Below, piece by piece: positions 37,739 through 50,705 of a stretch of DNA of 64,000 nt. Below the pieces are notes generated by a model. It was given only the letters and a program-made list of their open reading frames with translations. It made no database searches and was not told where the DNA came from. Origin of the DNA: Tubiluchus corallicola (Eukaryota; Priapulida; Priapulimorpha; Priapulimorphida; Tubiluchidae). The translations under genes were made by a program, and so were the position numbers. The DNA lies in assembly GCA_030141605.1 (NCBI GenBank), contig JAQGDQ010000516.1, positions 1 to 64,000 on the forward strand, read 5' to 3'. Numbering within the stretch: the first letter of the stretch is position 1; every line of letters begins with the position of its first letter.

Positions 37739-40700
37739 ATGGAAGCAATGTTGCAGTCTGTGAAAAATATCTGGATGACTTGCAGTTTTAAACTGCCAGT
37801 ACATAGTTTTAGAGATCACTCATTGTCAAAGAAATTATGCTGTACTTTGAGGTATCGCTATGGTAGTTCTAATTATAGAAATTTAAGCTCCCACAATGGT
37901 TCAGAAAGTGATAGTGATGGCTCAGAAAGCGATGGCAGTGATGCAGCTCAATCCTTGTATCCAAAAACCACAAACATAAGGCGAAGTCAAGCTTCCAAAT
38001 CATATCGTCCACCGACGGATCCTGCCAAAACCAGCATACTGTTGTTTCCGGGGCAAGGGAGCCAGTTTGCTGGAATGGCAAAAGAACTGACCCAGTATCC
38101 TAATGTTGAAGAAATGTTCAAAGTGGCTAGTGAGTGTTTAGGATATGATTTGCTGGAGTTATGTGTACAAGGTCCAAGGTCGGAATTAGACAAAACTGTG
38201 CATTGCCAACCAGCTGTATTTGTGACGTCACTTGCAGCTGTTGAAAAACTGCGCTATGAAAATCCACAGGTAAGGAAATATGACAAACCTAACTACCATT
38301 TAACATTGATACTTGAACTGAGCACTCATTGGTTACTCTGAACTGAGAATGATGACTTCTACTGTACACGTTAAGCCTTTAACTTTTCTGTGTTAATCAT
38401 GCTAATCCATAGGTCCCACAATTTAACGTAATGTAAAATTTATTTGTGTAGCGAGCTACATCATTTAAAAGCTCATCATGCTGAACAATAAAACACATTT
38501 AAAATTCATAAGATATATTAAAATTTAATATACTCAAAAAAATTAATTCATCATAAAAAATACAAGCTAAGCAAGTATTTTAAGACGTGTGTTTAGTTTA
38601 TAAGAATCTAATGAGTTTGGATCTGTTAAACTTTTTGAAAGAATGAGATATATTTTGCTCTTTATCATCCAATTTAAACTAGTTTGTTAAACCTATTTTG
38701 GTGTTAACTTAGAAATACCTATCGAAATTCTGTGGCGTAAGCAATGACTACTTACATTTGTAAATTTTTTCGCGTTTAAAACAAATACATACCTAGAGGT
38801 AGTTACTATAGGATTTGTGAGCATAATAATTCTGTTATTACTGATTTTCAGGCTATAGAGAACTGTATAGCTGCAGCTGGGTTTAGTGTTGGAGAATACA
38901 CAGCCTTAGTATTTGCCGGGGCTATCAGTTTTGAAGATGGTATGAATGGAATAGTATCAAAGTGGTATTAAAATCCTTTATTCGACTTGTTAGGAGCCAA
39001 AAGTGATTCCTTCACTCACTCACTATCATACTTTATTCAACTCCAAAAGTATTTATCCAGTTGAGTTAAAATTTGGTAGGATGATTACATCTAATGATCT
39101 AGGGTGTAAAATTGTAGTACTGCTTTGTTAATTAATTATAGCTGCTTAATTAATAATTTATATTGTTGACTAAACGAAAGATCATGAAGATCAGGAACGC
39201 ATGCTACCAAAACTGTAAAGCCCAAGTAATTGTCAAGTGTTTAGATGATTTATCCTTGTAAACCTTGATGCTCGGGTATAATTTTTTCCTATTGAGTTCA
39301 ATACCAAGGGCAGTGTTTAGATAATTCACCAGCATTGTTTTGCTCTTTGTTAATGGTAATCCCGTAATTTACAGGTAAGAAGAGGAAAAACAGCTCTTGA
39401 AATTAATCAGTGAACCATATTAGTGTTGGATATATTGCTTTATTCATTAAAATGATGGAATTGCCATTATTAGATCAGTAATTTTTTCCAGCCCTGGATA
39501 ACAAGCTCTGTGCAATGGAAATTTTGTATTAATTGTTATTTTAACAGCAATTCACATTGTGAAGATGCGAGCAGAAGCAATGCAGGAAGCATCTGAACTG
39601 ATTTCTGGAGCAATGGCATCTGTGTTCTTGAACTCCCAGTCAAAACTCAAACTGGCTTGTGAAATTGCAAAGGAGTATTGCCGAAAGCATAATGTTGAGA
39701 ATCCAGAGTGTCTTATTGCAAACTACCTGTATCCAGAGTGCAAAGTAATTGCTGGCAATGACGAGGTACCAAGTCAATTACTCCTATCACTTAGATACTC
39801 CAGACATTTTTGTACATTTAATGTAACTCTAATATGCAAGTCCTTTTCTGCAAAAATAGTGTAGTAAATGAAAATGCTCAGGTATATTGATGGTTTAGCT
39901 GAATGGCTTTTAGCGCAAAGTGCTTAAAAATGAAAGAAGAATACACATTATTTTATTGTTATGTTGCTGGTAAATTTAAAATTAAGGTCTAAAATCCGTT
40001 ATTCATTTTTATTGGTGACAAAAATTATGCAGAGTGATAGCATATTATGTTGTAAACTTTAAATTAAAGATTAAATTCTTTGTGAACAGATTCTGAAGCG
40101 TAAGTTATTGCTAAATTTTCTAATATCAGCTTTCACCTTTCACTTGCTCATTTTCTTAAGCTTATAAATTTTATGTGCAGCCTTTGTTGAGTCCAATAAT
40201 TATAAATTCCAATTATATAATAAACATATTGATTGCTGTTGTTTGCTTCAGCTTACAAATTGTTATTAATGATGCTACATGTAATAAATTTGTTTCACTT
40301 CTGACAGTTTGTTTTTGATTTTCACTGATGCTGCACACAATTGTAGCCTATTCAGCAATCAGAAGTTATTGTCATAAATTTGAAATTTAGGTTGATTTTA
40401 ATTCGACTTTTATTATTTGTAAAGGTTTATCAGGACATAGGCATCCCCGATAAGATCACTCTGTTTGTTCCCATAAAAATTGTTGTTTTGCAGGCCATAA
40501 AGTTTATAGAAGTTAATAAACACGAATTTAATCTGCTGAGGGTGAAGCGACTACCAGTCAGCGGTGCATTTCATAGCTCACTAATGAAACCAGCTGTGGA
40601 ACCTTTGCGGAGTGCCTTATCTAAAGTAACTGTAAAAACACCGTTAATACCAGTGCATTCAAATGTTGACGGGAAGCAGTACAAATCTCCTGAGCACATT

Positions 40701-41672
40701 CGTCAACGACTTGAAAAACAGGCGAGTTTTATTTTTCCTTTGTTTAAAATGATATTTACACAACAAATATCAAAATTATCTGTATCTAACAGTCTATTAG
40801 ACTTGGTACAACAAGGATAACTTTCAGGTATGTCCACTTCTGATAAATAGATGCTAAATAAATAAACTGATTAGCTAATGAATAATATGCTTTGTATGCT
40901 TACTCTGATGTTAGGAAAGATTGCTAGTCTGAAAAAATGTGTAGCCAAAAAATTGATATACACTTATGAAATTGCAAATGTGATAATACAAAAAAACTTT
41001 TGCAATAATGAAATGTACATGTATCATCTTACTCCATTCTGGTGGCGTGGCACTCTCCGAGCATTTGATGTTTAAAAGGCCAAGATTTGTGCTTTGGTTC
41101 TAGTACAATGCCAAGGCCCTACGTTCCTAAAAGAATGAAATGAATTAAGTGAATAACTTGAAAAAAGCTGGCTTGGCAAAAAGATCTGTCGACATAATAA
41201 TAACATTTAAGCCAAGGCGATTAATGATGTCGGCCAGAAATATCCAGGAATTATACTTTTCAAAACAAGCTACATCATTGGTGTTAGATAACAGAGGCAG
41301 AAAGTGCATTTCACTGATTGTCTGCTGCATTTCTAAAGCTCCATAACTAGTTGCCACACAGTCAGAGCATACACAAAACAGATTATAAAATATTCATCTG
41401 TATTAGTACTGACACAGTTAACTAGGAATGTTTTGATGAATGCATGTTCGTGAGCATAAACAAAACTACATTCAAAATAGCAAATTAACATTGTTTGTCA
41501 ATTCTAGGTTTACCGTCCTATCAAATGGGAACAGACTATGCATGTTTTGTATGAAAGAACACAAGGTGTAGCTTTTCCTAAAACCTATGAGGTTGGACCT
41601 GGAAAACAGTTAACGGCAATTTTAAAAGTGGTCAACCAGAAAGCCTTTGACAGCTGCACAACAGTAATTTAG
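37739..41672 (+). CDS. MCAT: Malonyl-CoA:ACP transacylase, mitochondrial
   Basis: Five exons, 37739-38269, 38852-38939, 39548-39765, 40494-40721 and 41508-41672, give 1230 nt and 409 aa (human MCAT is 390). The enzyme moves malonyl groups from CoA to acyl carrier protein in mitochondrial type II fatty-acid synthesis. Visible signatures: GQGSQ (105-109), nucleophile motif GFSVGE with Ser189, substrate Arg in KMRAEAMQ (Arg214), and catalytic His in SGAFH (His306). The C-terminal KWEQTMH...EVGPGKQL matches vertebrate MCAT closely. Residues 1-90 are Ser/Arg-rich and fit a mitochondrial targeting region with an acidic Ser/Asp/Gly insert (about 53-68). The ATG at 37739 is preferred because the next region reads as a presequence; an in-frame upstream ATG at 37664 would add 25 residues. 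Intron 4 uses a GC donor (CAG|GCGAGT). Possible poly(A) signal AATAAA at 42816. Confidence 0.95.
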
Positions 41673-43380
41673 TTCCGCATAATAACATTTGCAGAAATGT
41701 ATTGAAGAATCTTCCCCAGTGGGTGCATACCTGTTTTATAATTGTTTTATTTGCATAATTTTACTGTATAGTAGGTACTCGTATTTTTGCAGTTGCCTTT
41801 GTAAACCTAATAGACAGTCGTTTAGAATTCAAAATCAGGTGAAAGTTTTTGGTTCAATTAGTCAGTCATGTGCTTTATCAATGTTTGATTTTTATTTACT
41901 CAATTATTGTGGAAGCTTACAATTCCCCACCTGCTGCTATACAATTCAGGATTCTCCATTTGCTACAGCATTCCACGAAGCACTAATATCCGGCAAGAAA
42001 CCAAGAGGACAGCTATTTAGATGTTCTGAAGAAAGACTTATTAAATACTCCACTTGGCTTAAATAATGTGAATACTTGGCATGTAGCAACAGATTGGGGT
42101 ACACAGCATCAAAACGAAGCACCTAAGATGATGATGAACTGCACAATTCAGTGCAACTAGGTATTGCAGGTTTTTTACATATAAAGTTATAATGTTAAAA
42201 CAATGTTTGTTAAACTGGTGATCATCTGCTGTTATAGTTTTGTTTTACATTATAATGTAAAAGTCTAGTTGGCTTCAGTTAGAGGGACAGAATTTTTATA
42301 GGTAAGTGTTTACTAAAATATCAAGACAATGGAAGAGAAATTAGAAATAAGGAGCATAAAAATTGTATTTAAATATTCGCATTTAAATAGTCAAGTCTTT
42401 TAATAGACAAAAGTTGCCTTCGCTGCATGAGGCTGGCTTAAGGACTTGGGATTCGACTTGAGACTTAAAATGAAAAACTTAATAAGTGACTTGCCAACAG
42501 ATGTAAGGTGATAGGAATATACTATACATAGCAGTATTTGGCAATTTATGCAACATTGTTTCATTTTTTGTCTGTGCTGCATTTTCTTATGTCACAAAAT
42601 ACTTAGTAATGCGCAATATAACAGAGTGGTCAACATGTAATTATTATATATTTTGCTGATTGATCAAGACTATTGATAATAACACATCTGCACATTAGTG
42701 TTAATAGTGTATCATATGGATCGATAAATCATATAATTTCGATTAAGATATTTCTTGTTATGTTTTATTTTTGCTACTGTAAATTTTTTACAGAATGCTC
42801 ATTCAGTTTTATAGAAATAAATGAAATGAAGTTTTTCATTACGCCCTAGTTCTGTAGTTTTTTCTTGATCATCTTAGATAAAGTTATAAACTGCATTTAC
42901 ACTTAGCTGCCTCAGCATATTTCACTCGTGAGAAATTGCAATTTCTGCTCTTGAAATGTCAGAGCTCACTTACAGACACTTACAAACACAACTAATGCCA
43001 ACAGTCTTCTAGTAGATTTAAATTGAGGAATTTTTGTCGAGAGTCATCAGTTTCCTGGGAATTTATGAAATTTGCACATAATTGCAAAAGTGCACTGTAT
43101 GTCATGAATTCTTGGAAAGATTAAAGGGTCACTCATAAATTATGTAAGACCTGAGTAGGAGTGGCAAAGTGAACTGTTACAAGTGTGACAGGAGATAAGG
43201 GAAAACTTAGATTTTTTCCTGTTTTATGAGGTGCTTATAAAGCTGGACCAACAAAGTCACTTCTTTTCAAAATATTAAAAATGTTATAAGTTAAAAAAGC
43301 AATGAAAACAATTTTAGAACATTATTTTTTTGAACTGTGGTATCAATATTTTCCCAAATTAGCTGACAACTAACAATATC
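41673..43380. other. MCAT 3' region and spacer
   Basis: Likely 3' UTR of MCAT, with AATAAA at 42816-42821. A frame at 41950-42066 preceded by an acceptor-like TTCAG could be an alternative last exon, but I have no family support. No other gene seen. Confidence 0.4.
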
Positions 43381-43600
43381 ATTAATTAATTATGACTGTG
43401 ATTGCCAGATTTTTTCTAAGCCATTACTGTGGTTTATTGTACCAATTATTTACCATTTTTGGTTATGAGTTGGAGAAAGGAGACAACTTTTCAGCATTTC
43501 CTTTCTCCAAGTCATTACCCACAAAGGTAATAATTGCTACAATAAACCACAATAATGGTTTATAAAAAAATCTGGCAATCACAGTCATAATTAGTTAATT
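43381..43600. repeat. Foldback MITE-like palindrome, ~220 bp
   Basis: The left arm contains ATTATGACTGTGATTGCCAG, then TTTATTGTACCAATTATT and GAGTTGGAGAAAGGA; the right arm is its reverse complement with few differences (ATTATGACTGTGATTGCCAG and GACTTGGAGAAAGGA). Arms are about 100 bp with a short loop near 43483-43495. No target duplication seen. It would fold into a very long hairpin if transcribed. Confidence 0.85.
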
Positions 43601-43982
43601 ATTTTGAACTAGTTGTAGAATATGATAATATTTCTAAAATGCCCTGGTGTTTTCATACCACATAATATTTGAGCCCTTTCTAAACTGTTTCTTTAACAGT
43701 GGGTAGAGTATCAGTTTCCACTTCTTTAACTATGATTTCTTATCTTAGGGTGAGCACAATGGAATAATCATCGTTTCTAAAAATAAACCTGAACACTCTT
43801 CATTACTAAAGGATGAAATTAAAACTGTAGTTGAAAAAAATTATAAACAATTATTTTCTAAATTATAAAATAGCTCTCAATGAAAAGTGACTTTTGTGCC
43901 ACATTGTAGAATGAAAAAATATGGGTGGAAAAGCCCTGCAACACAAGTTATGGATTGTTAAGTTTCTGGTTCCATATATGTT

Positions 43983-44079
43983 AGCTTATAAGATGATACA
44001 AATTGAAAAGTTTTTGCCATATTTGAATGATAGCTTATAAGATGATAAAAATTTAAGTTTTTGCCATATCCGAGTGATA
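43983..44079. repeat. Two-unit tandem duplication (~48 bp)
   Basis: AGCTTATAAGATGATA...GTTTTTGCCATAT...GTGAT or ATGAT occurs twice in direct succession. Confidence 0.8.
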
Positions 44080-46012
44080 TTAAATATCACGAATGTTATG
44101 TACAAGCAACTTATGATAGCTGTACATTAGTAACACTAAACAAGTTACTCTTCCAGTAATCCAGGCTTCTGATGAGTCAAATATATGACTTAAAAAGAGT
44201 AACACAATCAAAAATTGTGCAAGTAATAATTTGCACCTGAGAAGGTACAACTGTCTGCATTGTGAACCTTGATCACTTGCTCTTAATACTTTAGTAGGTA
44301 CGTTGCAGCTACAACTAGTAACACTATACGCAATAAAATTATAGTAATACGTGTACAAGTGTAGGTGTGCGGCGCACCGCGGGTGCACATTCATAATTTC
44401 AAGCCATGCCTTTGAAAGAGCTCGCGCACGCGCTGACGCACATATGATCTGTCAGCGCAGTGAGAACACCAGCAGACATTCACATTGTGCAAAACAATGC
44501 TAGTTTAATGTTGACTGTACTCCGTTACTTTTAGCTGGCGTAGCATGACTTTGTTCGCTTGTGCTCCTTCGCGAGAAGGTATTTTACCTCACATATGTGC
44601 TTGAGTTTGCTGTGAACAAAAGTTCTGCGAATGGAACACTGATATATATTGTAAGATCAACACGATCTCGAGTAATTCGAGCGCTTTCAATATAGCACTA
44701 CAAACTTATTATAGGTGGCTAATTAATTTGTACCAGTAGCATGGGCAGTAGCGGACAGTCACAGCACGAATTTGAAATGACGGGCAGTCATGCATCCAAA
44801 AATGATGACATTGTAAAATCAATTAGGGTTAGGGGGTTGATACGTAAATCGAATAATTAAAGGGTGATCATGTAGTTTGCGCTTAATTGTAAGCCGTAAG
44901 CGATATTTAATAATGCCACATGTGATACATCAGTTTACTTTTAATCTAATATTAAAATCGATAATTAGTCAATTAATAAATAATGCGATAAATAAAATTT
45001 TACAATCAAAAAGAAAAATGCAATGTTGAACTGAATGGTGACTGACTCGGTTTTTCCCAGGTATTTACTAAACAGTGGATATGTCTAGTAACTTTAACAA
45101 TGAAAAATATTCTAAGTACTTTTCGGCATTTGAATTCTAGTGTGAACTCTACATTTTCTTACAGTCGATTTGCATATTTTTAAATTTGAATTTCCGAGTA
45201 GGAAGTCACGAAGCACAGAGGCAACACATTTAAGTCTCTAGCAAAAGACCGCAAGCAGGTGATAGGGACTGTTAATTGTTTAGGCTATTGACCTATACAA
45301 AAATGGTGGTTTTTATTTGTTTATTGAGTTCAAATTATTGTTGTTTAATTGTGTAAAGAGTTGCCAGAGCTCGACCATGTGAGTGTCCTCATACGACACT
45401 TGATGGCTGGATGACCAGGAACTTGGTAACTGTAAATTATGGTCAATTGTCGGGCCACTTGTTTTAGTACGTTAAGTGTTACGATAAGCCGGTAAGAATA
45501 ATTGCAACCTAAAGCGACGCTTACCAGACATCCGAAATGCGTATGCGATATCGATAAAATCGGTTTATATTGTTTTCAATACACCCGTTTATCAGACCTG
45601 CCTTACGCATTATTCTTTCATTTTTATATGCAGCTATGCCATAGGTGGATAACGCATTCCGGATGTACTTCGCAACGGCCTGAACACTTGTGTGTCTGCA
45701 ATTAAATACACAAATAGCCAAGTAACAGGCCTTGCGGCAGTACTATTGGCACACAATCGTACGGTCTAGCAGGTACAAGCTGATTTTCGTTACGCGTTTG
45801 ACCTACATAATAGATCTAGGATTCTAGGTAATTACTACTGCGACATTCTCACATGTATGTGCTGTTTTAATGAAAAAGGCAAATGGAAAGACTCGATAAT
45901 GTTATGTTGGAAAGGTAAGTATCATCGTTTTAAAATAATATATATATATAATGTTCAACAATAATAAAGTTAAACTCGAAACCCTTGGCAATTACAGTTA
46001 CCTTACTACATG
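44080..46012. other. gene-free stretch with one dispersed repeat
   Basis: No gene supported. Includes a locally GC-richer patch (44365-44460) and the inverted copy of the 35465 repeat at 45548-45619. Confidence 0.4.
45548..45619 (-). repeat. Dispersed repeat, copy B (inverted)
   Basis: The reverse complement contains ATTGAAAACAATATAAAC and GAAAGAATAA, aligning to 35465-35533 with scattered differences. Confidence 0.6.
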
Positions 46013-46352
46013 TAATAACAAAATGATCTTGTATCTCATACGTATGGTAACCTACGTAGCTGCTCGTTTACAGCACGCTGATAGATATCCAAGAAACTGC
46101 TGGCATTTTCAACAGGTATGGGTACCTATGTAGGTATTTAAAGTTGGTTAGAGATTGAATGTTTCATATAACCCAAAATAACCCTTACACAAACGGCTAC
46201 AAAAATTAAAGCCATAACAAGAGTCAAAATAAGCTACAAAGGTGAGCTAAAAAGTACACTTCAATGAAAAATCTCACAATTACAAGACAAGAATAAAATA
46301 CACTGTTTCAAACCACCACAGTTGATTTATCATCAGGTGGAAGATTAAAAAA
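46013..46352 (+). repeat. ~350 bp direct repeat, copy 1
   Basis: Starts TAATAACAAAATGATCTTGT and ends near a GGTGGAAGATTAAAAAA stretch. The 3' part (GAAAAATCTCACAATTACAA then GACAAGAATAAAATACACTG) is almost identical to the copy at 50706; the 5' part has diverged. The pair brackets the GT92 gene. Confidence 0.88.
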
Positions 46353-47166
46353 GAGAAATGGCATGAAATTACTAAACTATGCTAATTTTTGGAGGATTTT
46401 TATATTATAACACATGAATTTCACACTTGAAAAAGGATGCAGCCACAAAAAAGCACAGACACAAATTGCTTGCCACAATCAGAGTATCTTAGAGTGAGAT
46501 CAAAACTCATATGAATCATAATGTGTGGACCAAATATTTGTTAAAAATATTGAGGCATTGCATCATTTCATTGCTAGAGGAATCTGTCCATTTTCATTGA
46601 CTCCAGTCTTTTGCTTCTGACTTTGGCTCCATGACTCGAACTCTGACACCACAGCTACAAATTTTTTCCAGTTGTTCACATAGTTTTGTACTATTTTTGC
46701 AGGAGCGAATATTTTTATTTAGTCACTGTCTTCATTGTCCATCATCTAGCACTGATGAAGACTAAACAGGAGCTGACTGAGTTTCCTGTTATGTTAAATA
46801 CCATCACAGCATGTCTTAGACAAAGCTACTGAGACGTTTTTATTACAGTCTAAAAGGTAATTCTACATATATTTTGTGGATGAATCATACAAATTTCAGA
46901 TCTAACTTAAGTAAATGAAATGAAATAATAATCTAATAAAAAATCAAAATGATTGGAATAGAACCTGGAATGGGTGGCAAATATCAGTTGAGCACATTTT
47001 ACCTGAAGTGCATAGCAATATTTTGTCACACCATTTGTTCAATAGCAAAGTGATTAAAATTTTGTACCCTCAAAGTTCTGCATCTTATGTAAGAGTAAGC
47101 TAAGATGTACAGAATACACCGCAGAACTTATTTTATTTTGTAGGTTGATTAAAGGTGAAAACATCA
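46353..47166. other. 5' region of GT92 gene
   Basis: AT-rich with no other feature. A T-rich tract ending TTTTGTAG at 47143 lies 23 bp before the ATG and is a likely acceptor, so the gene probably has a noncoding first exon upstream. Confidence 0.45.
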
Positions 47167-48636
47167 ATGATTTGCATGATGCGAAAAAAATTTCGGACAA
47201 GATTTGTGATAGTTATAGTCATTATATGCAGTATTATCTTAATTATAACACTACAGAAAGATTTCGCAAGCAAAACACAATACATATTGTCAAATGGCAC
47301 GCAAGATGCTGTTTATGTACGAAAAGGTGATGCAGGATCTGTGATCGTTCAAGAAAATAGCGCATATTTACATCAAAGTCCTGTGCAAGCAGCATCTGTG
47401 ATAACTCCAGAAAGTATTGTGCATTCACGTCAAAGTCATGATCAATCAACAACTGTGATTGCTTCAGGTGACCAAATAGATCAGTGGCAAATAGTAGATG
47501 GCGTAGAGAAATTAGTGATGGTTTATTCAGCCTATTATGATGGGAGAACAAAAAACAACAGAAGAATAGTTGTAATTGGAACAACTGTAAAGAAACCGCC
47601 TTGGCCTGAGCTCTATTGTCAGTTGAGGTATAATACCACAGAAGATGTACCTGTTACAGTAAGAACTAGAATTGTAATAATCAAAGAAAACTGGAATTTA
47701 ATTTATAGTGCATGTTATTTTGACTGTGGATTACAAAGATCTGCAAAAATACCAAGTTATGTATCTATAGTCAGTAAATCAGAGCTTGCTAACAACACTA
47801 CATCGTCAAATTACTTGATAGTCCATAACACATCAAAACAGGATGGATTTCCTAAAAAAGGAAACAGCAAATTTTGTGTATGTGTTAAGCCATTTCACTA
47901 CCATTACAATAAAGTAAATCAGTTAGCTGAATTTGTAGAAATGAATCGAATACTTGGAGTCGAACATTTTACATTTTATAATGATACCGTGGGAGAAGAT
48001 GTTGATCGTTTGCTTAGGCTTTACAATGCACAAGGTGTAGCAGAAATTTTACCATGGACTTTAGGAAAAATGAAAAATCAAAAAGAAATTCGAACAGAAA
48101 ATATGTTTGCCGCAATTAATGACTGTATGTACAGAAATATGTTTGTTTACGAATGGCATATTTTTATTGATGTTGATGAGTACATATTCCCACATAACAG
48201 TAAGCTCAACTCATTTGCTGATCTAATTGCACAACTTCTGGTACCATATGAATCATCCTTCTACTATGCAGCTTACTGCTTCAGAAATTCGTTCTTCTAT
48301 TTGGATTGGCTAAATGATACAGCTGCTAGAAATCAGTCTGTGCAACTTATTACTCAGCTGAAAACGACACGAACACAGAAGATCTGGCAGCGGGGTAACC
48401 GATCAAAGTGTATAATTCGAGGGACAGACTGCATGCAAATGGGTAATCATGCAGTGTGGGTGATGACAAACGGCAAGCGTGCCCACACAGTTGATCCCGC
48501 ATTAGGAATACTGCATCATTATCGTATTTGTGAGTACGGTGGGAGTGAATGTCTTGACCTACCAAATGTGATTGACCAAACTGCACATAAATGGCAGGAG
48601 AAATTGATAAATAGAGTGAAGCATGTGCTGAACTAA
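47167..48636 (+). CDS. Glycosyltransferase family 92 protein, type II membrane
   Basis: A 489-aa frame with no intron. A stop lies in frame just upstream of the ATG at 47167, so the N-terminus is closed. Layout: short basic cytoplasmic tail, one signal-anchor (about residues 13-29, FVIVIVIICSIILIITL), a stem rich in Ser/Gln, then a catalytic region with the GT92 (formerly DUF23) signatures FCVCVKPFHYHYNK, LGVEHFTFYND, and FIDVDEYIFP with a DxD-type metal site (Asp335, Asp337, Glu338), and GILHHYR near the C-terminus. GT92 includes the nematode galactosyltransferase GALT-1, which adds beta-galactose to core fucose of N-glycans in the Golgi; the substrate here is not deducible. Several N-x-S/T sites lie in the stem. 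The uninterrupted coding region may reflect the family or a retrocopy. Confidence 0.92.
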   Translation: MICMMRKKFRTRFVIVIVIICSIILIITLQKDFASKTQYILSNGTQDAVYVRKGDAGSVIVQENSAYLHQSPVQAASVITPESIVHSRQSHDQSTTVIASGDQIDQWQIVDGVEKLVMVYSAYYDGRTKNNRRIVVIGTTVKKPPWPELYCQLRYNTTEDVPVTVRTRIVIIKENWNLIYSACYFDCGLQRSAKIPSYVSIVSKSELANNTTSSNYLIVHNTSKQDGFPKKGNSKFCVCVKPFHYHYNKVNQLAEFVEMNRILGVEHFTFYNDTVGEDVDRLLRLYNAQGVAEILPWTLGKMKNQKEIRTENMFAAINDCMYRNMFVYEWHIFIDVDEYIFPHNSKLNSFADLIAQLLVPYESSFYYAAYCFRNSFFYLDWLNDTAARNQSVQLITQLKTTRTQKIWQRGNRSKCIIRGTDCMQMGNHAVWVMTNGKRAHTVDPALGILHHYRICEYGGSECLDLPNVIDQTAHKWQEKLINRVKHVLN

Positions 48637-50705
48637 ATGACATGTCTTGCAATTTAGTTTTTAAATATTTGCATTGATTATTGTGTGCCAAAAGTTTTTA
48701 TTCTTATAGTAAGCAGTTTTAGCAGAACGGTAATATTCACGCAATTCTCTTTGTACTTAAGTGTAGCATTATTTCTAATACATTTGAACATACACAGTGA
48801 GGTAAATAATTATATTCGACCATTTTTCTGAGATTCTTTCTCCTTTCAGATGCACATCAGTTAACTAGCTGGTTATTTATTGTATTAAATAGTTAAATAC
48901 TGTATTTAAATTCATTCGTATGAATTCATTCATTACTTGAAAGAACTAAGTGAAAAGTAAAAATTTATTCCAAAAACAGAAATTTTATGCAAACATTTAA
49001 AGTACATTAAAAAATTTATAAAGCATTGTTAACTAAAATTAAAAAAAAATTATACCAACATTTTTAGCAATTTTAGTTTTTATGTAGAAATATATACTGT
49101 CAGCAACAAAACTGGCAGTGTGCTAACTTTCTGGAGAGAAAAGTGAAGAAGCTATCCATCAATCAATGATCAGAATGTGAAGAACTGATAAAAATTACAC
49201 TACCTTCTGTTAAGTTTAGTATGTAATTACAGATGTCAATACCAGCATCGTAATATTTCATATTAAATACGGGTATTTAAAACTTGTTCTATTTACTTAC
49301 AAGAAAATGAAGCAGCATACAGCAGAGTCTGCAGTTCTGCATATTTATATATACACTTCATCAATATATAACCAGTAACTGTTACTACCAAGAAGACAAT
49401 GTGAAAACACCCCTGCATTATAATAACAAAAACTGTAAATACAGTAAAAGGCCTACAGTCAAATAAACAGGCAAGAAATGCAACATTTTGAAACTGAATG
49501 TAATTATGTCTTGCCAAAATTAAAATAGTATTATGTACTGAAAAACTGAAATTAAAGTCTAAATAAGTAATAAGATCAGCGAACTGCTATAACTACAGAT
49601 CGGTGTATTGCTACAAAATTTATATTATATTTAGCTAGCAAATAGAAATTCTGGAGTGGTTCATTTATCTTGTCTGGCTAAAATACTGAAATAGTCTCAA
49701 ACAATTTACTCTTATTATAATTTGTTTCGTTCAACATAGAATTTTCTTTTGCTAACTTACACATTTCAGTACATAACTAGTTCATTTACAAATTACGTTA
49801 TTGTGTCTTAGACAGCATATCCTGTAAGTGTACACATAATGCATGAATATCTAAAAAGATACACATGAGGACTTCAACTTTGAAATAAATACTATTATAA
49901 ATGCAGCACTCAGAAAATTCTGCCAGTGATTCAAATGAGGACATCATGCTTTCTGGTAAAACCTTCACATGATCAATTTTGGACTACATTTTAAAAGCAA
50001 ACAGTACAGTAACCTGCATTATCTACAATATAACATTATTATAGTGAACATGCCAGAAGAAAGTACTCTATAAGTATATGCGGCTAGTCATACGTATATG
50101 ACTACTAGATAGATGGACAAGCACATATTAATAATAAAAGGGTATAAATATTATATAATGTATATATTGCATAGATTCATAATAGATGTAAAGTACTTTT
50201 AGAAGATGCTGTCAATTGTCAACTACTTTGCCATATATTCAAATTCAATGGAAAGTGTTTTATGTAACTTCAGTAAACTAAAAATTATCGAGTGTTTGAT
50301 ATTAAATGTGTGTACAGTGTGTTTAGTTGTAAATTTACGTGACATGTTTAGTAAGGTCAATGAGATTCAAAAAAGTCAGCCAATTTTGTTTGCACAAATG
50401 TCTCCCTCGTATAAGAAGTTTTTACAGTAGGATTCATCACTTGATGAAACAACTCCGGAGTATGCTGCCGGTGTACATACGTAAAACAGTTGGGCGCCGA
50501 GTGACTCATTGTTTTATATAGGAGCAGACAAGATGACCTTTCGACATTACATGTTAACAACTCAGCATGATGTACATTACATGCTAACAACTTTTCTCCA
50601 ACTCCAAGAATGACAAATTAAATTTAACTGTAAATTAAGTTGCGAACAACAGTGTCACGGATTCTCATGAATGAGTTCAACTCTGCCGCTAGTCATTTCG
50701 TTTAG
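48637..50705. other. gene-free spacer after GT92
   Basis: AT-rich sequence, no gene supported. A 14-base match to the end of the 33181 MITE (GTTGGGCGCCGAGT) lies at 50489-50502 and may be a remnant of that family. Confidence 0.4.

Noticed and set aside
41942-42066. Acceptor-like TTCAG followed by a 40-codon frame after MCAT, as an alternative last exon
   Set aside because: Conserved MCAT ends before this point and the frame has no homology I recognise.
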